A program made the position numbers and the translations under genes. From positions 310,001-374,000 of the forward strand of contig CBDCNH010000011.1 of NCBI GenBank assembly GCA_965219015.1: DNA of 64,000 nucleotides, given 5' to 3'. Position 1 is the stretch's first letter. Every line of letters begins with the position of its first letter. This DNA comes from CBDCNH01 sp965219015. Lineage in GTDB: Bacteria > Pseudomonadota > Alphaproteobacteria > Rhodobacterales > Rhodobacteraceae. Under the pieces are notes generated by a model. The model worked only from the letters and a program-made list of their open reading frames with translations, made no database searches and had not been told where the DNA came from. This document shows positions 17,415-25,951 of the stretch, piece by piece.

Positions 17415-18125
17415 TCACACCGCGATCGCGCCGAAGCGGCGCTCGCGGCGGGCGAAGCGGTAGAGGATGTCGCCGAGCTCGGCCGGCGTGAAATCGGGCC
17501 AGAGCGTCTCGGTGAACTCGTACTCGGCATAGGCGGACTGCCAGAGAAGGAAGTTCGAGATGCGCGTCTCGCCCGAGGTGCGGATCACGAGGTCGGGGTC
17601 CGGCAGGTCGGCGGTGTCGAGATGGCGCGTGAGGTCGGCGTCCTCGATGGCGTCGGGCGCGAGCTCGCCCCGCGCGACGGCGGCACCGAGGCCGCGCACC
17701 GCGCGCAGGATCTCGTCGCGCCCGCCGTAGTTGATCGCCACCGTGAGATCGAGCCGCCGGTTGCCCGCGGTGCGCGCCTCGATCCCCTCGATGAGCCGCC
17801 GGAGCTTGCGGTCGAGCCGCATCCGCTCGCCGATGAAGCGCATCCGGATCCCCTCGGCGCTGAGCCGGTCGGCCTCGGTCTCGATGTAGCGGCTGAAGAT
17901 CCCCATGAGCCCCAGCACCTCGCGCGTCGAGCGCTTCCAGTTCTCGGTCGAGAAGGCGTAGATCGTCAGGTGCCGGACGCCCAGGTCGGGGCAGGCGTTG
18001 ACGATCTCGCGCACCCTCTCGGCGCCACGGCGATGACCGACGAGCCGCGGCCAGCCACGCTGCGTGGCCCAGCGGCCGTTGCCGTCCATGATGATGGCGA
18101 CATGGGCCGGAACCCGCAGCTGCAT
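17415..18125 (-). CDS. uppS: Isoprenyl transferase, undecaprenyl diphosphate synthase
   Basis: It condenses isopentenyl diphosphate into the C55 carrier for peptidoglycan and LPS. Motif I MDGNGRWATQRG holds the catalytic Asp (D14), followed by GHRRGAERVREIV, YAFSTENWKR, AINYGGRDEIL and the C-terminal PDLVIRTSGETRISNFLLWQSAYAE. The start is uncertain. ATG 18125 (MQLRVPAHVA) gives the tightest family fit; TTG at 18140 has a better ribosome site (AAAGGGGAAGG); GTG 18170 is the longest option. Confidence 0.93.
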   Translation of the reverse strand: MQLRVPAHVAIIMDGNGRWATQRGWPRLVGHRRGAERVREIVNACPDLGVRHLTIYAFSTENWKRSTREVLGLMGIFSRYIETEADRLSAEGIRMRFIGERMRLDRKLRRLIEGIEARTAGNRRLDLTVAINYGGRDEILRAVRGLGAAVARGELAPDAIEDADLTRHLDTADLPDPDLVIRTSGETRISNFLLWQSAYAEYEFTETLWPDFTPAELGDILYRFARRERRFGAIAV

Positions 18126-18201
18126 GTCCTTGGCGGCCAAGGCCTTCCCCTTTACGACACGGACGGGCACCGGCCCGCCGGAGCTACTGCACCGCAGGCC
18201 G

Positions 18202-18774
18202 TCAGACCTGCATGATTTCCTGCTGCTTGGTCTCCAGAAGCCGATCGACCGCCGCGATGGAGCGGTCGGTCAGCGTCTGGATCTCGTCGGACCAGATCTT
18301 CTGGTCGTCCTCGGCCATGCCGGCGGACTTGCCCTTCTTGACCTGGTCCATGCCGTCGCGGCGCACGTTGCGGACCGCGACGCGGGCGTGCTCGGCATAC
18401 TGCGCCGCGACCTTCGCGAGCTGCGCCCGGCGCTCCTCGTTCAGCTCCGGGATCGGCAGGCGGATGATCGGGCCATCGACGACCGGGTTGATGCCGAGCC
18501 CCGAATCGCGGATCGCGCGCTCGACCTTGCCGATGAGCCCCTTGTCCCAGACGTTGATCGTGACCATCCGCGGCTCGGGCACGTTGATGGTGCCCACCTG
18601 GTTGATCGGCGTCGCGGAGCCGTAGGCATCGACCATGATGGGCTCGAGCATGCTCGCCGAGGCGCGGCCCGTCCGGAGCGAGGCGAACTCGGTCCGGAGC
18701 GCCGCCATCGCGCCGTCCATCCGGCGTTCGATGTCGTCGAGGTCGATCTCGAGGTCGTCGTTGGCGCTTGCCAT
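18202..18774 (-). CDS. frr: Ribosome recycling factor
   Basis: It splits post-termination ribosomes together with EF-G. 190 residues with the RRF pattern: a long helical domain I (DIERRMDGAMAALRTEFASLRTGRAS), the insert VDAYGSATPINQVGTINVPEPR, then LGINPVVDGPIIRLPIPELNEERR and a C-terminal helix ending EIMQV. It lies between pyrH and uppS, the common alphaproteobacterial order. In the 84-base gap to pyrH, minus-strand TATAAG could be a -10 element for an internal promoter. Confidence 0.96.
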   Translation of the reverse strand: MASANDDLEIDLDDIERRMDGAMAALRTEFASLRTGRASASMLEPIMVDAYGSATPINQVGTINVPEPRMVTINVWDKGLIGKVERAIRDSGLGINPVVDGPIIRLPIPELNEERRAQLAKVAAQYAEHARVAVRNVRRDGMDQVKKGKSAGMAEDDQKIWSDEIQTLTDRSIAAVDRLLETKQQEIMQV

Positions 18775-18858
18775 TCTCGGCCTTTCCCTGGGGCTCCGAT
18801 GCGGTGGGCTTATAGAGCCGAACCGTTACCGATGTATAGCCGCGGCCCCGCCGAAACC

Positions 18859-19614
18859 CTAGCCGTGGACCGTGGTGTAGGTTCCCTCGCCCGCGAGGAT
18901 GCCGCGAAACCCGCCGGGCTCGTCGAGCGAGAACACGATGATCGGCAGGTCGTTGTCGCGAGCGAGCGCGATGGCGGAGGCATCCATCACGCCGAGGTGC
19001 TTCTGCAGCACCTCGTCGTAGGTCACGTCGGCGTAACGGCGCGCGTCGGGGAAGCGCTTGGGATCGCGGTCGTAGACGCCGTCGACCTTGGTCCCCTTGA
19101 AGATCGCCTCGCAGTCCATCTCGGTGGCGCGCAGCGTCGCGGCCGTATCGGTGGTGAAATAGGGATTGCCGGTGCCGGCGGCGAAGATGACCACGCGGCG
19201 CTTCTCGAGGTGGCGCACGGCGCGGCGGCGGATGTAGGGCTCGCAGACCTGGTCCATCGGGATCGCCGAGATCACGCGGGTGTGGATCCCGAGCTCCTCG
19301 AGCGAAGCCTGCAGCGCCAGCGCGTTCATCACCGTGGCGAGCATCCCCATGTAGTCGGCGGTGGTGCGCTCCATGCCCTGCGCGGAGCCTTGCAGGCCGC
19401 GGAAGATGTTGCCGCCGCCGATCACCATGCAGATCTCGACGCCGAGGTCGTAGACCGTCTTCACTTCGCCGGCGATCCGGGCGACGGTGGGCGGATGGAG
19501 ACCGTAGCCGAGGTTGCCCATGAGCGCCTCGCCGGAGATTTTCAGCAGGACGCGGCGGTACTTGATCGCGGGCGGCGCATCGGGCGCGATCAGCGGTTCG
19601 GCATCGGGGGGCAT
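18859..19614 (-). CDS. pyrH: Uridylate kinase
   Basis: It phosphorylates UMP to UDP in pyrimidine nucleotide synthesis; hexameric, allosterically controlled by GTP and UTP. Of the amino-acid-kinase fold: RRVLLKISGEALMG, VIGGGNIFRG, then ERTTADYMGMLATVMNALALQ, FAAGTGNPYFTTDTAATLRA and the YDRDPKRFPDARRY loop. The start ATG 19614 (MPPDAEPLIAP) has AAGGA upstream; the further in-frame ATG at 19671 would extend into the miaA promoter gap. 251 residues. First gene of the long envelope operon. Confidence 0.95.
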   Translation of the reverse strand: MPPDAEPLIAPDAPPAIKYRRVLLKISGEALMGNLGYGLHPPTVARIAGEVKTVYDLGVEICMVIGGGNIFRGLQGSAQGMERTTADYMGMLATVMNALALQASLEELGIHTRVISAIPMDQVCEPYIRRRAVRHLEKRRVVIFAAGTGNPYFTTDTAATLRATEMDCEAIFKGTKVDGVYDRDPKRFPDARRYADVTYDEVLQKHLGVMDASAIALARDNDLPIIVFSLDEPGGFRGILAGEGTYTTVHG

Positions 19615-19694
19615 GCGGCGCGGTCCTTGCGGGCTCTGGCGGAGGGCTTCCCTCGCGCGTTTCGCTGCCATGCAGCATGGGGCATGGAGCGGTG

Positions 19695-20600
19695 ATGTTC
19701 AACGGGCATCGGGAGACGCTGGACGTCTTGCTGGCGGTCGATCCCGCGCGCCCGATCCTGCTCGCCGGGCCGACCGGATCGGGGAAGTCGGGGCTGGCGC
19801 TGGCGGTGGCAGAGGCGCGGGGCGGTGTCATCGTCAACGCCGACGCGCTGCAGGTCTACGGCTGCTGGCGCGTGCTGACGGCGCGACCGGATGCGGACGC
19901 GGTCGCGCGCGCGCCGCACGTCCTCTACGGGCATGTCGCGGCCGGCGCGCCCTACTCCGCCGGGCACTGGCTCCGGGAGGTGGCGGCGTTCCTCGGCGGG
20001 CCGGAGCGACCGATCATCGTCGGCGGCACCGGGCTCGCCTTTGCGGCGCTGACCGAAGGGTTCGCCGCGGTCCCGCCCGTCCCCGGCGCGATCCGCGCGG
20101 AGGCCGACGCGCGGCTGGCGGCCGGCGGCATCGCAGCACTCCGCGACGAGATCGACGCGGTCACGCTTGCGGGCATCGACGCCGCCAACCCGGCACGGGT
20201 GCAGCGCGCCTGGGAGGTGCAGCGGGCGACGGGCCGCGGGCTGGCGGACTGGCAGGCGGAGACGCCGCCGCCGCTGCTGCCGCCCGGCGAGACCGCGGCG
20301 TTCAAGCTGGTGCCCGGCCGGCGCTGGCTCGGCGACCGGATCGACGCGCGGCTCGGCGCGATGCTGGCCGAGGGCGTGCTCGAGGAGGTGCGCCGAGCCA
20401 GCGTTCCGCCGGGCGCTCCGGCGGCGCGCGCGATCGGGGCGGCGGAGTTCGCGGCGCATCTGGCGGGCCAGCTCACGCTCGGCGAGGCGCTCGCGGCGGC
20501 GGGCACCGCGACGCGGCGCTATGCCAAGCGGCAACGCACCTGGGCACGAAGCCGCATGGGTCACTGGCGCGCGCTTGACCCGTCTGACGGCGCGGCGTAG
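19695..20600 (+). CDS. miaA: tRNA dimethylallyltransferase MiaA
   Basis: It adds the isopentenyl group to A37 of tRNAs reading UNN codons. P-loop AGPTGSGKSGLA, then IVNADALQVYGCWRVLTARP, the VGGTGLAFAALTEG segment, and NPARVQRAWEVQRATGRG; the C-terminal part ends in TRRYAKRQRTWAR, the family's tRNA-binding end. I prefer ATG 19695 (GGAG 5 bases upstream); ATG 19677 in the same frame adds six residues. Divergent from pyrH. Confidence 0.94.
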   Translation: MFNGHRETLDVLLAVDPARPILLAGPTGSGKSGLALAVAEARGGVIVNADALQVYGCWRVLTARPDADAVARAPHVLYGHVAAGAPYSAGHWLREVAAFLGGPERPIIVGGTGLAFAALTEGFAAVPPVPGAIRAEADARLAAGGIAALRDEIDAVTLAGIDAANPARVQRAWEVQRATGRGLADWQAETPPPLLPPGETAAFKLVPGRRWLGDRIDARLGAMLAEGVLEEVRRASVPPGAPAARAIGAAEFAAHLAGQLTLGEALAAAGTATRRYAKRQRTWARSRMGHWRALDPSDGAA

Positions 20601-20610
20601 CGCTCGGAGC

Positions 20611-21426
20611 ATGCCCCTGACCCAGGACGCGCCCCCTCCGGACGGCCCCTCGCCCGCGCGGCTCGTCGCGATCCCGCGGCTCGCGGCGGGCGGGCGCTGG
20701 CGCATCGAGGCGATGCGGAGCCTCGCGGAGCCGTTCCTCCTCTGGGTCACGCGCGGGCAGGGCCGGATCACCGTCGCGGGCACGACGCGCGGCTACGGCG
20801 CCTTCAACGCCGTCTTCGTGCCACCGGGCATCATGCACGGCTTCGAGATCACCGCGCAGGCCTTCGGGACGGCGGTCTTCTTCGGTCGCGGCACGAGGGC
20901 GGTCCTCCCCGAGACACCGCAGCACCTGCGCGTCCGCGAGGTGGCCTCGCAGACCGAGATGGCGCTGCTGCTCGACGCGCTGCAACGCGAGAGCGACAGC
21001 ACGCGCCCCGGGGCGGCGCGCGCGGCGGCGGCGCATCTGGCGCTCGTCGGCGTCTGGCTCGAGCGCCAGGTCGCGGCAGCCGCCGCCGACACGCCGCGCC
21101 CGGATGCGGCGCGCCGGCTCGCCGCGCGGTTCACCGCGCTCGTCGAACAGGAGTTCCGCTCCGGCAAGGGTGTCGGCGCCTATGCCGAGGGCCTCGGCGT
21201 GACGGCGACGCATCTCACCCGCGTCTGCCGCGCGGCCTCGGGGCGGCCCGCGTCGGACCTCCTGCAGGAGCGCGTGGTCTTCGAGGCGCGCCGGCTCCTC
21301 GCGGAAACGGCGCTTCCCGTCGCCGAAATCTCCCGGAGCCTCGGCTTCACCTCGCCCGCCTATTTCACCCGCGCCTTCCAGCGCCGGACCGGGCAGACGC
21401 CCTCGGCCTTCCGGCGCAGCGGCTGA
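20611..21426 (+). CDS. AraC family transcriptional regulator
   Basis: A 271-residue protein: an N-terminal cupin-like sensor (LLWVTRGQGRITVAG, then FVPPGIMHGFEI) and a C-terminal AraC DNA-binding domain with two helix-turn-helix units (YAEGLGVTATHLTRVCRAASGRPA and ISRSLGFTSPAYFTRAFQRRTGQTP). The start ATG 20611 follows CGGAGC. It is immediately after miaA and 170 bases before the peptide ABC operon on the same strand, so it may control that operon; this is inferred from position only. Confidence 0.9.
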   Translation: MPLTQDAPPPDGPSPARLVAIPRLAAGGRWRIEAMRSLAEPFLLWVTRGQGRITVAGTTRGYGAFNAVFVPPGIMHGFEITAQAFGTAVFFGRGTRAVLPETPQHLRVREVASQTEMALLLDALQRESDSTRPGAARAAAAHLALVGVWLERQVAAAAADTPRPDAARRLAARFTALVEQEFRSGKGVGAYAEGLGVTATHLTRVCRAASGRPASDLLQERVVFEARRLLAETALPVAEISRSLGFTSPAYFTRAFQRRTGQTPSAFRRSG

Positions 21427-21596
21427 ACCCGACCGCTTTGCGCGCTGGGGTTGTATCGGGCGCCATGTCGCAGCCAATCATTGACGCAACGGCGGAAACC
21501 GTGCGTCATGGCCCATCAGCGAGAGGTGCAGCGGGCGGGGAAGCCCTTCTGCGCTGCCGAAGCTGCGGCGGGGACACGACCGAGAGGGAGAAGACC

Positions 21597-23237
21597 ATGA
21601 GCCATGCGACGACACGCGATGCGGCGCGGCATCCAGGGATCCGGACCTATGCCCGCGACTATGCTGCCGGCAAGATGAGCCGACGCGATTTTCTGACCCG
21701 CGCTTCGGCCCTCGGCGCTTCGACCGCCGTGGCATACGGCATGATCGGCCTCGCGGCCCCGAGAGCCAGCGCCGCCGAGCCCACGCCGGGCGGCACGCTG
21801 AGGATGAACATGGAGACGCGGGCCATCAAGGATCCGCGCCTCGCGGACTGGTCGGAGATCACCAACTTCACGCGCGGCTGGCTCGAATACCTCGTCGAGT
21901 ACCAGCGTGACGGCACCTTCGAGGGCCAACTCCTCACCGAATGGGACAGCAACGACGACGCGACCGAGTACACGCTGCATCTTCGCCCCGACGTGACCTG
22001 GTCGAACGGCGATCCGTTCACCGCCGAGGACGTGGCCTTCAACATCGAGCGCTGGTGCGACGGCACCGTCGAGGGCAACTCGATGGCCACGCGGATGGCC
22101 AACCTCAGCGACCCTGCGACGAAGAAGATGCGCCCCGAGGCCATCACCATCGTCGATCCGATGACGGTCAAGCTGTCGCTCAACGCGCCCGACATCACCG
22201 TCATCGCCGGCATGTCGGACTACCCGGCCGCGGTGGTCCACAAGGGCTACGACGGCGGCGACCCGTCGGTGAACTTCGTCGGCACCGGGCCCTACAAGCC
22301 CGAGCAGAACGACGTCGGCGTCAAGCAGGTGCTCGTCAAGAACACGGATCACGCCTGGTGGGGCGAAGGCGCCTACATCGACCGCATCGAGTTCATCGAC
22401 ACCGGGACCGATCCCGCGGCTCTCGTCGCGGCGTTCGAGGCCGGCGAGATCGACATGGACTACCAGACCAAGGGCGAGTTCGTGGCCGTCCTCGACGGGC
22501 TCGGGCTGACCAAGTCCGAGGTGACGACGGCGGCGACGATCGCGGTGCGCTTCAACCAGGACGCCGAGCTCTACAAGGACGTCAACGTCCGCCGCGCGCT
22601 GCAGATGGCGGTCGACAACAAGGTGATCCTCGAGCTTGGCTACGCAGGGCTCGGCACGGTGGCCGAGAACCACCACGTCTGCCCGATCCATCCCGAATAC
22701 GCCAAGATCGAGCCGATGGTCGTGGACCCCGCCAAGGCCAAGGAGATGATCGACGCGGCGGGCGCGGGCGACAGCGAGTTCGAGCTCATCTCCATCGACG
22801 ACGACTGGCAGGCCAAGACCTGCGACGCCGTCGCGGCGCAGCTCCGCGACGCTGGGATCAACGTCAAGCGGACCATCCTTCCCGGATCGACGTTCTGGAA
22901 CGACTGGACGAAGTACCCGTTCTCGTCGACCGAGTGGAACATGCGGCCCCTCGGAGTGCAGATCCTGGCACTCGCCTACCGGACCGGCGAGGCGTGGAAC
23001 GAGACCGCCTTCTCGGACCCCGAGTTCGACACGACGCTCGCCAAGGCGCTCTCGATCGACGATGCCGACGCGCGGAGCGAGGTCATGGCCACGATCGAGC
23101 ACATCATGCGGGACCGCGGCGTCCTCATCCAGCCGTACTGGCGCTCGCTCTACCGGCACATGAACGACAATATCCGCGGCGCGGAGATGCACCCCACGTT
23201 CGAGTTGCATCACTACAAGTGGTGGATCGAGGCCTGA
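21597..23237 (+). CDS. Peptide/oligopeptide-type ABC transporter substrate-binding protein (Tat-exported)
   Basis: A periplasmic SBP of the peptide/nickel family (SBP_bac_5), 546 residues. A twin-arginine signal is clear: SRRDFLTRASALGAS then a hydrophobic stretch ending ASAAEP. The fold's landmarks are the N-terminal TLRM strand, LRPDVTWSNGDPFTAEDVAFNIERW, FVGTGPYKPEQND, DVNVRRALQMAVD and the C-terminal RDRGVLIQPYW. The start ATG 21597 follows GAGAGGGAG. First gene of an SBP-permease-permease-RidA-ATPase operon; the ligand cannot be told from sequence, though an amino-acid or peptide derivative fits the RidA neighbour. Confidence 0.92.
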   Translation: MSHATTRDAARHPGIRTYARDYAAGKMSRRDFLTRASALGASTAVAYGMIGLAAPRASAAEPTPGGTLRMNMETRAIKDPRLADWSEITNFTRGWLEYLVEYQRDGTFEGQLLTEWDSNDDATEYTLHLRPDVTWSNGDPFTAEDVAFNIERWCDGTVEGNSMATRMANLSDPATKKMRPEAITIVDPMTVKLSLNAPDITVIAGMSDYPAAVVHKGYDGGDPSVNFVGTGPYKPEQNDVGVKQVLVKNTDHAWWGEGAYIDRIEFIDTGTDPAALVAAFEAGEIDMDYQTKGEFVAVLDGLGLTKSEVTTAATIAVRFNQDAELYKDVNVRRALQMAVDNKVILELGYAGLGTVAENHHVCPIHPEYAKIEPMVVDPAKAKEMIDAAGAGDSEFELISIDDDWQAKTCDAVAAQLRDAGINVKRTILPGSTFWNDWTKYPFSSTEWNMRPLGVQILALAYRTGEAWNETAFSDPEFDTTLAKALSIDDADARSEVMATIEHIMRDRGVLIQPYWRSLYRHMNDNIRGAEMHPTFELHHYKWWIEA

Positions 23238-23260
23238 CCCGGCGTGAGTTTCCCGGACCC

Positions 23261-23286
23261 GCCCGCCGCGCCCGCGCGCGGCGGGC
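23261..23286 (+). terminator. Hairpin between binding protein and permease genes
   Basis: GCCCGCCGCG (23261-23270) pairs with CGCGGCGGGC (23277-23286) around a 6-base loop; no U-tract follows. It lies 24 bases after the SBP stop and before the first permease. Such hairpins usually protect or attenuate the message so that the SBP is made in excess. Confidence 0.5.
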
Positions 23287-23316
23287 TTCTGCCCTGCCCA
23301 GTCCGGGAGTGACGCC

Positions 23317-24399
23317 ATGCTGATTTTCCTCCTGCGCCGTCTCTTGACGATGCTGCTGACGGCGCTCTGCCTGACGTTCGCCGTCTTCTATCTCACCAAC
23401 CTGCCGCCCAACCTCGAGAAGCTGGCCAAGTCCGAGGCGTCGAGCCGGATGCCCGACGCGGAGGTCGAGCGCTGGATCGAGAAGCACGGCTACGCCCAGC
23501 CGATCCTGAAGCGCTACGGCGAGTGGCTCGGCGTCGCGCCGGGCTGGGTCCGCAACGACGACGGCGTGCCGACCGGACGCTGCATCGCGCGCGGCCAGGA
23601 TCCCGCCAACGCGCCCACGTTCTGCGGCGTGCTGCAGGGCGACTGGGGCACCTCGACGGTGTTCCGCGACAGCGTGGCCAACATCATCTCCGTGCGCCTC
23701 GCCGCGACCGGCTGGCTGATGCTCTGGGTGCTCATCGTGATGATCCCGACCTCGCTCCTCCTCGGCGTGCTGTCGGGGATGCGCGAGGGCTCGAAGCTCG
23801 ATCGCTCGCTCTCGGCGGTGGCCATCGCCTCCACCGCGACGCCGGAATACGTGTCGGGCGTGGTGTTGGTGGCGCTCTTCGCCTCCTCGACCGTGGGTCT
23901 GTCGCCGCTCCTCGCCGACTGGGGGCTGATCGACGGCAAGACGCTCTTCAAGGGCTCCGCCACCAGCGCGCTCGACCACCGGACGTTCGAGAACTTCGCG
24001 CTGCCGGTGATGACCATCGCGCTCTACGGCATCGGCTACGTGGCCCGGATGACCCGCGCCTCGATGACCGAGGTGATGACGCAGCAGTACATCCGCACCG
24101 CGCGGCTGAAGGGCGTGGCGTTCCGCAACGTGGTGCTGAAGCACGCGCTCCGGAACGCGCTCATCGCGCCCTTCACGGTCATCATGCTGCAGTTCCCGTG
24201 GCTCCTGAACGGCGTCGTGATCGTCGAGACGCTCTTCAACTACAAGGGCTTCGGCTGGACGCTGGTGCAGGCGGCGGGCAACAACGACATCGAGCTGCTG
24301 CTCGGCTGCTCTGTGGTCGCGGTGATCGTGGTGCTCCTCACGCAGCTCATCTCCGACATCGGCTACGTCTACCTCAACCCCCGCATCCGGCTCGCCTGA
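23317..24399 (+). CDS. Peptide-type ABC transporter permease 1 (DppB-like)
   Basis: An inner-membrane subunit, 360 residues. The N-terminal helix MLIFLLRRLLTMLLTALCLTF is typical of DppB/OppB, followed by a long periplasmic loop (about residues 35-110, holding two Cys: GRCIARG and FCGVLQGDWG). The binding-protein-dependent transport domain has the EAA loop in IRTARLKGVAFRNVVLKHALRNALI. The loop between helices 1 and 2 is longer than in many DppB. Its stop overlaps the next gene (TGATG). Confidence 0.92.
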   Translation: MLIFLLRRLLTMLLTALCLTFAVFYLTNLPPNLEKLAKSEASSRMPDAEVERWIEKHGYAQPILKRYGEWLGVAPGWVRNDDGVPTGRCIARGQDPANAPTFCGVLQGDWGTSTVFRDSVANIISVRLAATGWLMLWVLIVMIPTSLLLGVLSGMREGSKLDRSLSAVAIASTATPEYVSGVVLVALFASSTVGLSPLLADWGLIDGKTLFKGSATSALDHRTFENFALPVMTIALYGIGYVARMTRASMTEVMTQQYIRTARLKGVAFRNVVLKHALRNALIAPFTVIMLQFPWLLNGVVIVETLFNYKGFGWTLVQAAGNNDIELLLGCSVVAVIVVLLTQLISDIGYVYLNPRIRLA

Positions 24400-25556
24400 T
24401 GGAGGGCGAGGTTCTTGGCTGGGGCGGTATCCTCGCGCATGTGCTGCTGCGCTTCTGGCCGGTGTTCGCGGCGATGGCGGCGGTGTTCGCGGTGTCGGTG
24501 CCGTTCAAGCGGCGGCTCGGGCTCTACGGCAAGCTCTTCGACAGCCCGGTCGGCGTGGCGGGCTTCGCCATCGTGCTCTTCTGGGTGTTCACGGCGCTCC
24601 TTGCCGACGTGGTGATCCTGCAGGACCCGCTGCAGGCGATCGCGCCGATGAAGTTCGCCAAGCCCGGCGCGCCGCTCGAGGGCACCGGCGCCTGGTACCT
24701 CTTCGGCGGCGACGGGCTCGGGCGCGACGTGTTCAGCCGCATGGTGATGGGCGCGCGCCGGGTGCTCGCCATCGCGCCGGCGGCGACGATCTTTGCCTTC
24801 ATGGTCGGCATCGTGCTCGGCCTGCCGTCGGGCTACTTCGGCGGCCGGCTCGACACGTTCCTGTCGTTCCTCGCCAACCTCGTTCTCGCGTTCCCGGTGA
24901 TCCTGCTCTTCTACCTCCTCGTCACGCCGGAGATCCGCCTGACTGGCATCCCGACGATCCTCGCGGCGGTGCTCTTCCTCTTCCCCATCGTGTTCCTCGT
25001 GCTGCTGTTCAACAGCCGCTACTTCATCGACCCGATGAAACGGAACCTCTACATCGGCGTCGTGCTGGTGCTCGGGTTCTGGGCGTATTCCGGGCTCGCG
25101 TTCAACGCCGATCCGACGGGCATCTTCGCGATGCCGCCGAACCTCCTCAACGTCTTCGTGTCGGTGGTGTTCGTCAACGCGCCGACGGTGTTCCGCATCG
25201 TCCGCGGCATCACGCTCGACATCAAGGCGCGCGACTACGTGTCGGCGGGCCAGACGCGCGGCGAGGGGTCGTGGTACATCATGCTGTGGGAGATCCTGCC
25301 CAACGCGCGCGGGCCGCTCATCGTCGACTTCTGCCTCCGCATCGGCTACGTCACGATCCTGCTCGGCACGCTCGGCTTCTTCGGCCTCGGCGTGAGCCCG
25401 GAAAGCCCGGACTGGGGCTCGACGATCAACGACGGGCGCAAGCTCCTGTCGGTCTACCCGCACCCCGCCGTGGTCCCGGCGCTGGCGCTGATGAGCCTCG
25501 TGCTCGGCCTCAACCTCCTCGCGGACGGCCTGCGCGAGGAGAGCCTCAGGGATTGA
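24399..25556 (+). CDS. Peptide-type ABC transporter permease 2 (DppC-like)
   Basis: The partner membrane subunit, 385 residues. It has an N-terminal helix, then the GTDGLGRDVFSR-like segment here reading GGDGLGRDVFSRMVMGARR. The permease domain follows, with EAA loop region ARDYVSAGQTRGEGSWYIMLWEILPNARGPLI and the ending GLNLLADGLRE. A stretch of extra hydrophobic segments (about residues 165-235) is longer than in typical DppC. ATG 24399 overlaps the previous stop. Confidence 0.92.
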   Translation: MEGEVLGWGGILAHVLLRFWPVFAAMAAVFAVSVPFKRRLGLYGKLFDSPVGVAGFAIVLFWVFTALLADVVILQDPLQAIAPMKFAKPGAPLEGTGAWYLFGGDGLGRDVFSRMVMGARRVLAIAPAATIFAFMVGIVLGLPSGYFGGRLDTFLSFLANLVLAFPVILLFYLLVTPEIRLTGIPTILAAVLFLFPIVFLVLLFNSRYFIDPMKRNLYIGVVLVLGFWAYSGLAFNADPTGIFAMPPNLLNVFVSVVFVNAPTVFRIVRGITLDIKARDYVSAGQTRGEGSWYIMLWEILPNARGPLIVDFCLRIGYVTILLGTLGFFGLGVSPESPDWGSTINDGRKLLSVYPHPAVVPALALMSLVLGLNLLADGLREESLRD

Positions 25557-25558
25557 GC

Positions 25559-25951
25559 ATGCGCGTGACGCCCTTCCCGTCGTCTGAGCTTGGGTATGCC
25601 CACGCCGTCGCGGTCGACGGTCCCGGCCGGCTCCTCTTCCTCAGCGGGCAGGTGCCCGTCGGCCCGGACGGCACGGTGCCCGACGGGCTCGAGGCGCAGA
25701 CGCGCGTGGCGTTCGCCAACGTCGAGGCGCGGCTCGCCGCCGCCGGGATGACGCTCGCGCATCTGGTCAAGCTCACCGCCTACGTGCCCGACCGCGCGAC
25801 CGCGCATGCGCTCGTCCCCATCGCGACGCGCATCCTCGGCGGCCCGCTCCCCGCCGTCACCGGCGTGATGGGCACCATGTTCGAGGCGTCCTGGCTGATC
25901 GAGATCGACGCGATCGCGGCCGGCCCCGCACCCGAGGAGACGGCCGCATGA
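25559..25951 (+). CDS. RidA/YjgF/UK114 family protein
   Basis: A 130-residue member of the RidA family, trimeric enzymes that hydrolyse reactive enamine/imine intermediates. Seen: LLFLSGQVPVGPDGTVPDGLEAQTRVAFANVEARLAAAGM and the C-terminal LIEIDAIAAG. The usual RidA arginine of the CIAD/E-type active site (R105 in E. coli) is replaced here: the region reads PAVTGVMGTMFEASWLIEID with no Arg, so it may belong to a non-deaminating RidA subgroup. Tightly coupled: 2 bases after the permease stop, and 4 bases overlapping the ATPase start. Embedding in a transporter operon suggests action on the imported compound. Confidence 0.88.
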   Translation: MRVTPFPSSELGYAHAVAVDGPGRLLFLSGQVPVGPDGTVPDGLEAQTRVAFANVEARLAAAGMTLAHLVKLTAYVPDRATAHALVPIATRILGGPLPAVTGVMGTMFEASWLIEIDAIAAGPAPEETAA

